Assembly (NCBI GenBank): GCA_015680685.1
Contig: MNCI01034797.1
Span: 368,175-432,174, forward strand
Direction of reading: 5' to 3'
Origin: Gnetum montanum
Lineage: Eukaryota; Streptophyta; Gnetopsida; Gnetales; Gnetaceae
DNA: 64,000 bases
A model generated the notes under the pieces. It was given only the letters and a program-made list of their open reading frames with translations. It was not told the origin of the DNA and ran no database searches. This document shows positions 57,241-64,000 of the stretch, one piece after another. The first letter of the stretch is position 1, and the number at the start of each line of letters is the position of its first letter. Position numbers and translations under genes: made by a program.

Positions 57241-58161
57241 TTTTCTGACTTTCCATGATAATTTCGCAGGAATTCTTAATCAAGGAGATGCTTTAGTAAC
57301 TTTTTGACAAAAGGGGCCATTTGACAAAAAAAATTTCTAGACATTTAAATATACTTTAAATTGTTATGAGTTTGATTTTAGTAGACAATGCTGAATTATG
57401 TAATTATTATTGACGGAATTATAAAATTGTAGTTGAACTAGATATTTTGAGATGTACCTATGCAATGCTGAATTACAAAGTTGTAGTTATGTTGAATTAT
57501 AAAGTTGTAATTAAACTATATATCTTGGGGTGTACCTATATTATTAGCACTTTGAATGGTCAAAATCATGATATTTTTATTTATTATGTGGGTAACTAAC
57601 TACAATCAACCCTCTATACTTCGATGTCTTCTTTCTTTTAATATTCAATTGGTGTGGTAGGAGAATAGGGGGAATCAAATTGCAACTACACGGGTAAGCA
57701 ACTATAGTCAACCCTCTCTACTTTAGTGTCTTCTTTTTTTAATATTCAATAGGTTCAATAAAAGCGTAGGGGGAATCAAACCACAACTACCTGCACAACA
57801 CACAAGGACTCTACCGAGTCAACAGGGGTTATATTGGTGTCTTCTTATTCGATATCCTTCTTAATTCCATAAAAATTTAATTTACTTTGCTAGTTGCACA
57901 TGTTTAGCATGAATGTTGTGGTACATTAGAAAAATACACAAAAAATTAAAATTTAAAAATCAAATTTAATATAAAAGGTATGAAAAAAATTCTACCAATA
58001 GATATTCTTTTTATGAAATGTAGCTTTTTTACATTTGTAAAAGACTAACAATATGAGCTAGCTCACGTGGTATTTTAAGGATGCCTTTAGTTCTTCTTAG
58101 GTGTCAAGCTTTAGTATGCTAATGAGGTGTAGCTTTGTGGGAGGAGTCTCGACTTAGTAAT
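57241..58161. other. Gene-free stretch with two small tandem duplications
   Basis: GAATTATAAARTTGTAGTTR...GGTGTACCTAT occurs at 57415-57462 and 57493-57540 (78-bp spacing). A 102-bp unit is doubled at 57590-57691 and 57692-57790 (GGGTAAC...TCAACCCTCT...GGGGGAATCAAA). Nothing else recognised. The last five bases (GTAAT, 58157-58161) should be the target duplication of element I. Confidence 0.6.
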
Positions 58162-59025
58162 TGATGGGATACGATATCGCATGGGCCGCGTACGCGATAT
58201 CGCGACCAATGCGATATCGCATCCCCCACAATATCGCTTACGTGATATCGTGTCTCCCCCTACGATATTGCGTACGCGATATCGCAGTCCACCGCAATGT
58301 CTATAAATAGGAAGTGACTCTCCCTTGTTTATCATCCTAGTTAGATTGTAGCTAAACTCTGGCAATTTGATTCCTCCAGAGATAGATTATTTTCCCGTGT
58401 CTACCCGCAGTGTGGTAAATGTAATTATACGGCATCCTTTATTCGAGTGTGATGTACTTGAACACACACATGACCGGCAATAAAGATCGAGATTACTTCA
58501 TCATTGCAGCATTTACTTTGTTATTTATTTGTTTATTTAATGTCATTTACTACTTTCTCTCTCACCCTTATCTCCTAGTAACATGGAATGAGTACAACTT
58601 GATTACAAGCATTTAAGTGTGACAACTTGGTATCCCAGTGGCGTACCTAGGATCTGCGCTTGGTAATCCTAGTGGTAGCCATGCACGAAGTCCAAGATGT
58701 GTACGGATAATCAAGGAATCGGTTGCTCATCGCACTTAGGCTAGATTAGATTTTCTTACCCTTTCCCTCCTAGCTTAGCTTAGTTAATATTACTTTCCAC
58801 TACCTTCAGGAGTAGCGTTAGAATTAGGAACATATCATACACCTCACTCTGGACTAAACCATACGTGACAAATATAATACTAGTCCAGGTGGGAAGACAG
58901 CGAACTACGACCTAAGGTTAACGATCTAGGTGCCACAACTAGTCCGTCTGTGGAGTTCGATCGGATCGCGTGTGAAAACGCTCGTATTTGTATGGTTGAG
59001 TATAGGGGTATCTCGCCACTCATCA
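58162..59025 (+). repeat. 5' LTR of element I
   Basis: 864 bp, TGATGGGATACGATATCGCA...CGCCACTCATCA. Downstream of R it has two CCCAGTGG / TCCTAGTGG motifs, one forming a 7-bp stem (CTAGGAT at 58647-58653, ATCCTAG at 58666-58672). Confidence 0.95.
58168..58287 (+). repeat. Palindromic CpG-rich array in the U3 of I
   Basis: About seven units, including CCGCGTACGCGATATCGCGA, ATGCGATATCGCAT (a 14-bp palindrome), CACAATATCGC, TACGTGATATCGTG and TACGCGATATCGCA. The 3' LTR has a shorter array (63315-63395). TATAAATA follows at 58302-58309. Confidence 0.88.
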
Positions 59026-59026
59026 T

Positions 59027-59044
59027 AGGCGTCGTTGCCGAGGA
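59027..59044 (+). other. Primer-binding site of I (tRNA-Asp, near-intact)
   Basis: AGGCGTCGTTGCCGAGGA, two bases from the LTR end. It differs from the tRNA-Asp complement at three positions. Confidence 0.82.
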
Positions 59045-59170
59045 CGGTGCTAGTTATCTAGATTAGTTATATCATACAAGGTTGCTGTATAAGGACTTAA
59101 CAATATATCTCTTAACAAGAAGAAATAATTATTAAAAGTCACGTCCAAATTCACACACAACTTTACAACA

Positions 59171-60328
59171 ATGCCTCTCCTACAAGATAATAATAATGCC
59201 ACACTTAGTGAGGAAGTTCATTGGAGAAACAACAAACTATATGACGATGAAGATTGGAGTATACAACCTGAAGTAGGAGTTTCTTATAAACATGAACAAA
59301 ATCAACATCATCCCAACACACGAAGACATAACTTACCTGATGACGATGAACCCCTACTGGCCACTACAAGCCTAACGCAAATACAAGGGGCTGTTCGAAT
59401 CTCATGTAGGCATCAGAAAGAGAGCTGTCTACCTAGCCTCGATTTAAATAACTTTCCTAAATTTTCAGGAGGCTATGACTTAGATCCACATCAACATTTA
59501 CAAGCCTTCTACGATGCCTGCACATGGAATAACATTGATAATGGATGGAAAAATCTTAAACTCTTTCCTATGACACTCGTTGACCATGCAAAAGTATGGT
59601 ATAGATTGTTAAAACCAAATTCAATACAACGATGGTCAACAATGGTAGAATTCTTTAATGAAAAATATCAAACCTACACAAGAGTGTCAGCCTTGAGGAA
59701 ACAAATCCAAGGATGGAAACAAGCACAACATGAACCCTTGGACATGGCCTTAGAAAGATATTATGCATTGTTAAACAACTGTCCGGGCCATAGGTTTTCC
59801 GAGGAAAGGCTAATGTACCATATCATTGATGGGCTACGTAATGAAACAAGAGAGACCTTAGGAAGATATGCCCAAGGTCAACTATACAACTTACAAATCC
59901 ACCAAATCCAAGAGCTTATTAAGCGGGTAGCAAAAGAAGAAGGAGAAATAGCTAGATGGGAGAGTGTTCAAAAATATCAACAGGACCAAACTATTAACTC
60001 AACAAAGGTCCATGATCATAAAAAGGAGAAATCAACAAATCTCAAGGTGGAGACATCATCTTTGCCAATACAACAATCGTTAGAAGAAGCCGAGGCAAAG
60101 ATAAATAAGATGTTGGAATGGATATATCAAAAGTGTGGAGAATATATCAACACCATTGGAGATAGAGTTTTGACAACCCAAGAAGCAGGACAAAACACTA
60201 GACATTCAGAAAAAAAGAATGAAGGGAATAAGCACTCAACTGCCAATCATACCTATGAATGCAACATATGCTTGTACGATCACCCCAAGGGCCAATGCCC
60301 AATATTGTTACATCTACAAGAGCATTAG
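59171..60328 (+). CDS. Element I Gag (385 codons, open)
   Basis: This is the longest open frame in the window. Residues 1-60 are acidic. Around residues 90-215 lies the retrotransposon gag domain: FPKFSGGYDLDPHQHLQAFY, WKNLKLFPMTLVDHAKVWYR, IQRWSTMVEFFNEKY and ALRKQIQGWKQAQHEPLD, then CPGHRFSEE and GRYAQGQL. Residues 230-310 are Lys/Glu-rich. The knuckle CNICLYDHPKGQC (CX2CX3HX4C) lies at residues 364-376 (60260-60298). It ends LLHLQEH and TAG. In the related elements this position is a Gln codon, so the TAG is probably a premature stop and the original Gag went on. Gag packages the RNA. This copy could supply its own, but depends on foreign enzymes. Confidence 0.88.
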   Translation: MPLLQDNNNATLSEEVHWRNNKLYDDEDWSIQPEVGVSYKHEQNQHHPNTRRHNLPDDDEPLLATTSLTQIQGAVRISCRHQKESCLPSLDLNNFPKFSGGYDLDPHQHLQAFYDACTWNNIDNGWKNLKLFPMTLVDHAKVWYRLLKPNSIQRWSTMVEFFNEKYQTYTRVSALRKQIQGWKQAQHEPLDMALERYYALLNNCPGHRFSEERLMYHIIDGLRNETRETLGRYAQGQLYNLQIHQIQELIKRVAKEEGEIARWESVQKYQQDQTINSTKVHDHKKEKSTNLKVETSSLPIQQSLEEAEAKINKMLEWIYQKCGEYINTIGDRVLTTQEAGQNTRHSEKKNEGNKHSTANHTYECNICLYDHPKGQCPILLHLQEH

Positions 60329-61155
60329 GGAAACACGTTACATCCAAATTTTGTACAAAGATACTGTGTTAGACCACAGTGGCAACCATCCCAGTCGTGG
60401 GGGAGACCACCCTTAGACTGGAGGCACCCTTCATATTTTCTAAATCCAAATGTTTATCATGTTCAACACCCTGTTTCTCCATTTGAGCCACCATACTCTA
60501 TCTCACCACAATATCATTCTCCTCAATATTATCAACCCATACCTCCAACACAACCGCCACCTTGTACATCTTATATTCCTCCTAACTTTCAACATTCTCA
60601 TCCTTTCCCTCCTTTCACAATGCCACCAACTATTCCTAAGGTGTCTGTGCCACCGCAATAGCCCACGAACAACACTTGTGCTACTACTTCCAATAGTAGT
60701 GAGAAACCTTAGCAACATCAAAAATGCCCTTCTTTAAACACAATCATAAGAAGGGACAACTTAATTCAGAGGCCACTGCATGTTCCAACTCAACACAGGT
60801 CTCACACTGTGGTGCACCCTTACCTTCGAACCCAACGCCTCATGTAACTTTATCAGGGCCACCAACTAACACTCCAACAACCATACGGCCCAATGAACAC
60901 AACCATGGGAGGCATCATCCTAATCCTTGCATACCATCTAACGATAACAAACATCATAGTGGGTCCACCCGTTATCTGGGAACTACATCGTACAAAGTGC
61001 CCCACTATGCTTACTATAATCAAGTGTGTGAACCCCGAGGGGACAAGTATAGACCGGTTCGAATACTTCCAGCATGCAAGGATCCTCATCTTCAATTTAT
61101 TAATCCTAGCCATACTCAACCACTTAGTTATGGGGGATATCCCCCATTTCAATAA
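60329..61155 (+). pseudogene. Element I Gag C-terminal tail (broken)
   Basis: After the TAG the same frame continues as a Pro/Tyr/His-rich tail (SPQYHSPQYYQPIPPTQPPP) to about 60715. It then shifts to the frame opening at 60724 (MPFFKHNHKKGQL, equivalent to KIPFFRTRSLD in A) and ends at 61155. No DSG protease motif follows, unlike A, C and E. Confidence 0.7.
61124..61147 (+). promoter_or_regulatory. Polypurine-like motif 1 in I with an 18-bp palindrome
   Basis: TTAGTTATGGGGG at 61124-61136 is the post-ORF motif. It overlaps a perfect palindrome, ATGGGGGATATCCCCCAT (61130-61147), centred on GATATC. The T-rich repeat zone starts 25 bases further on. Confidence 0.6.
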
Positions 61156-62604
61156 CAAGAAGGATTAATAAATATTTTTTATTTTCTTTAATTTTACAAC
61201 TTTTTGTTTTCCAGTTTTTTATTTTTCAACTTTTTGTTTTATCTTTTTGTGTGTTTTGTCTTTTTATGTTTTTTGTAAGTAATCTCTTCTACAAATAAAA
61301 CACTAATGTGGATCATTGGTTGAGGTGTGTTCTATGTTATTAAGTCATGAGTGATCAATTATTTGGAACAGTGAGCCCATTACACCCACTCATCCACTCT
61401 ACAAATAAGAGGGTCTGTTCATGGGTACAGTGATATTCTTAAAATTTCTAAAAATAAAAATTAATTTTGTGTTCATTGTACCCAGAATGAAGAAGGATGG
61501 ACCAAGAGGGAATGATTAGGGTGTGACATCAAGGGGACTTGTGGATTCTTTTTGGTGACGTCTGTGGGAGTTATCATGCAACGTGGTTGTACTAAGATCC
61601 TTGTAGATCTAACAAAAATGGGAGTAAGAGTAATGAAAAAGGGAACTCAAAAATCAAATGTTGTTCTAGGGGGTTCCACTGGAAAGACATGCACCCATGC
61701 CTAAAGGTTAGCGGCTTCTCTAGATTCAGTAAAGTTCAAAAAGGAAAAAGAAGAAAAGGAGAAAAACAAGGTGCCATAAAATAAAAATCACTCCTCCCTT
61801 GGATAAAACGCCAAGTGGTCGTATGCCTTGTTGTTATGGTACTTTCATAGTTGCTTATCAAGGTCCTGATCTTAGAAAAATGGGTTAATGACATATTAAT
61901 CATGCTTTACACGTAGGATTCATTGTGCCCTGGCTCAGTTACCTCATGTCCCAATCTCTATGATCCCTTTCTATACTTCGTCTCATCTCACTGTTTGTGT
62001 AATTGTAGCTCGTGTCCTGTGTAGCATAGAATTTTCATCTCATTCCAATGCTATTTACATGTGTGTGTTTTGTGAAGTTAGTGTGGATTACATTTAACCC
62101 TTCTAATGCCCATGGACACTTTAAGTGTGGTTACACAAGGGCATTATAGGTTGAAACCTACTTTGGGGAGGACCCACTTGTGTAATTTTTGTTGTAATCC
62201 TTACTTAGGACATAGCTCACACACATAATTTATTATCCTCAACGTATTGTTCATAATATTCTTTCCCTTATTACTATCCCTTTGATTCAATGTTCCTATG
62301 AATCATCACATAGCCTTTTNATTTTTTGAAATTCATCATTGCCCGAAGGACATATTTAAGGGTAATTAGTTCTAAAATTAAGAATAAAATGTGTTAAAAA
62401 CAATTTCATCCCGTTAGCTATACCAAAAAAATTAAATTTGGAAACCACCTAAGCAAAGAGGACTCAACACTATAATCTTTCGGGGACATGTTCTTCCAAT
62501 AATTAACATCACACAAAAATAAAGTAAATCTATTAAGGCAAGCAGTAAGGTATAACCTAACTTTGGTAACAACCTTACTAACAATTGGCCCCATGTGATT
62601 GCAG
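61156..62604 (+). other. Conserved untranslated region of element I
   Basis: Holds a short T-rich repeat (61190-61270, CAACTTTTTGTTTT), AGGGTGTGACATCAAGGGGA near 61519, GGAAAGACATGCACCCATGC at 61681-61700, a hairpin at 62131-62185 and a 3' splice site (ATGTGATTGCAG) ending at 62604. A single unresolved base N lies at 62320. No gene. Confidence 0.65.
62131..62185 (+). ncRNA. Candidate conserved RNA hairpin in I
   Basis: The arms TTACACAAG (62131-62139) and CTTGTGTAA (62177-62185) pair perfectly. Inside are TAGGTT-GA-AACCTA and the conserved ACTTTGGGGAGGACCCA. It is equivalent to 12172-12226 in B and 52417-52469 in G. Confidence 0.55.
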
Positions 62605-63159
62605 ATGGCCCCGAAATGCAGATAATAGGAAGGTCCTGCTCAAGGTGATATCAAACGACCTAGGAGAGGTGAAGGACAAGTTCCTACCAAACAACATGCA
62701 GAGCAAGAGAAACAATCATTTAGTATCCACCAAGAAGACCCTGCTGCTATACAATTAAGGCCTACCCTCTCTAAAAGTGGTGCCTGGTACTTAGGGGAAA
62801 CATACCAATTTTGGCACAATAAAGAAGAAGGCACCACGGTTAACAATTTTGGTGTGACTATTGATTTCTCTGTTCAAGCCATTTCGAAAGTATTAAACCT
62901 TCCGAATATAGGGCCAAAGGTTGCTCAGAACTAGCTGGACCCTTTCAGAATCGAGCAACTTAATAAACTATTGACAGAGAATAAAAGGGTGGCGAAAGAA
63001 AAAGAGAAGGTTGACTGGGATGCCTCTATGGCATAAGACCCTCAGACCGAAAAGGAAAAGCTCCAGGCCATACTTCAACGCCATCAAGCTTCAAATCCTA
63101 GAGTACATGACAAAGGGAAAGCACCCATGGAGGAGCCACCGCCACCAGGAACTACATGA
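62605..63159 (+). pseudogene. Second ORF of element I (184 codons, four stops, one frame)
   Basis: The ATG at 62605 lies directly after TTGCAG and is in frame with the Pro tail PMEEPPPPGTT and the TGA at 63157. Within this frame are IKRPRRGEGQVPTKQHAEQE, SGAWYLGETYQFWHNKEEGT and VNNFGVTIDFSVQAISKVLN, then LNKLLTENKRVAKEKEKVDW. The only breaks are stop codons (codons 7 and 8, 62932 and 63034), all TAA or TAG, explicable by C-to-T changes. The MAP start is shared with G and the tail with B. It may be the plant transposon-associated domain of Athila-type second ORFs; function unknown. Confidence 0.65.
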
Positions 63160-63293
63160 GTTCCAAGTTTTTGTAGTTGTAGCATTTTTCTGTGTTGTGT
63201 CTTCCCACACTGCAGCATCATTTTATTTTTTCCATTCAATAATCCCATACCTATCCACTGTGTAATCATTGTAACTCGAGGATGAGTTTCTAT

Positions 63294-63308
63294 TCAGTCG
63301 TGGGGGTA
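63294..63308 (+). other. Polypurine tract of I
   Basis: TTCAGTCGTGGGGGTA abuts the 3' LTR. The upstream CGAGGATGAGTTTC is shared with A, B, C and G. Confidence 0.75.
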
Positions 63309-64000
63309 TGATGGGATGTGATATCGCATGGGCCGCGATATCGCGTACGCAATATCGCATCTCCCGGGATATTGCATCTTCCCCTACAATATCCCAATCT
63401 GCCGCAATGTCTATAAATAAGAAGCGGCTCTCCCTTGTTTATCATCCTAGTTAGATTGTAGCTAAAATTTGGCAATTTGATTTCTCTAGAGATAGATTAT
63501 TTTCCCGTGTCTGCCCACAGTGTGGTGAATGTAATTGTACAACATCCTTTATTCTAGTGTGACGTACTTGGACACGCACATGACCGACAATAAAGATCGA
63601 GATTACTTCATCATTGCAGCATTCACTTTGTTATTTATTTATTTATTTAATGTCATTTACTACTTTCTCTCTCACCCTTATCTCCTAGTAACATGAAATG
63701 AGTACGACTTGATTACAAGCATTTAAGTGTGACAACTTGGTATCCCAGTGGCATACCTAGGATCTGCGCTTGGTAATCCCAGTGGTAGTCATGCACGAAG
63801 TCCAAGATGTGTACGGATAATCAAGGAATCGGTTGCTCATCGCACTTAGGCTAGATTAGATTTTCTTACCCTTTCCCTCCTAGCTTAGCTTAGTTAATAT
63901 TACTTTCCACTACCTTCAGGAGTAGTGTTAGAATTAGGAACACATCATACACCTCACTCCGGACTAAACCATACGTGACAAATATAATACTAGTCCAGGT
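63309..64000 (+). repeat. 3' LTR of element I, cut by window end
   Basis: It matches 58162-58870 closely. The palindromic array (63315-63395) has fewer and weaker units than in the 5' LTR. TATAAATA at 63412-63419. Confidence 0.95.

Larger units (their letters stand above)
58162..64000 (+). mobile_element. Non-autonomous Athila-like element I (gag only), 3' end outside window
   Basis: 5' LTR 58162-59025 and 3' LTR from 63309 on, cut by the window. It holds an almost intact gag, no protease, RT or integrase, a conserved untranslated region and a short second ORF. By eye the LTRs differ at about 20 of 260 bases in the R region and less further on, making it the youngest or best-preserved copy here. 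Confidence 0.93.

Noticed and set aside
58040-58160. GAGCTAGCTCACGTGGTA and following sequence as a tRNA-derived SINE
   Set aside because: Only a weak A-box-like match, no convincing B-box, tail or target duplication.
62320-62320. Unresolved base N
   Set aside because: A single ambiguous base in a T-rich run; taken as assembly or polishing uncertainty, not biology.

Overview
This window looks like repeat-dominated nuclear DNA from a seed plant with a large genome. The sequence is AT-rich and carries no intact host gene. Almost all of it is decayed Copia and Gypsy (Athila-like) LTR retrotransposons, with one hAT-type transposase pseudogene and one receptor-like leucine-rich-repeat pseudogene. 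I cannot name the species; a gymnosperm or another large-genome lineage is a guess. There are no tRNA, rRNA or CRISPR loci that I can support.

Layout. 1-1872: the 3' end of a Copia element, a probable LTR, and a primer-binding-like site with a gag-like start. 2250-5145: a hAT transposase pseudogene with one visible intron. 5147-6205: an LRR pseudogene. 6797-55956: one old Copia element (D) with matching 5-bp target duplications, blown up to 49 kb by insertions. D contains Athila-like element B (8660-33940, minus), which itself contains A (14298-21315, plus) and C (23035-30165, minus). D also contains element G, which is interrupted by E (43719-50676, plus). G is now split into a plus-strand half (36028-40535) and a minus-strand half (40755-55397), because about 14.9 kb was inverted. 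The inverted block also carries a piece of D's RNase H. 55962-58161: low-copy-looking DNA with small tandem duplications. 58162-64000: element I, the best preserved, whose 3' LTR runs off the window.

The Athila-like elements share one design. The LTR has a palindromic, often CpG-rich array just upstream of a TATA box, and most are followed by a primer-binding site for tRNA-Asp. Gag ends in a CX2CX3HX4C knuckle. A short motif, TTAGTCATGGGGG or a close variant, follows the main ORF. Next come a T-rich tandem array, a conserved untranslated region with a candidate RNA hairpin, a 3' splice acceptor and a second ORF. A second copy of the TTAGTCATGGGGG motif touches the 3' LTR as the polypurine tract. 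A, C and E carry gag and protease only and I carries gag only, so they need enzymes from elsewhere. B and G carry reverse transcriptase, RNase H and integrase remnants.

The observations I rate highest are the inversion with a resolvable target duplication, the duplicated polypurine-like motif that changes in step within a family, the compensatory changes in the hairpin arms of B, G and I, the palindromic U3 arrays, and the internal promoter-like cassette in G.
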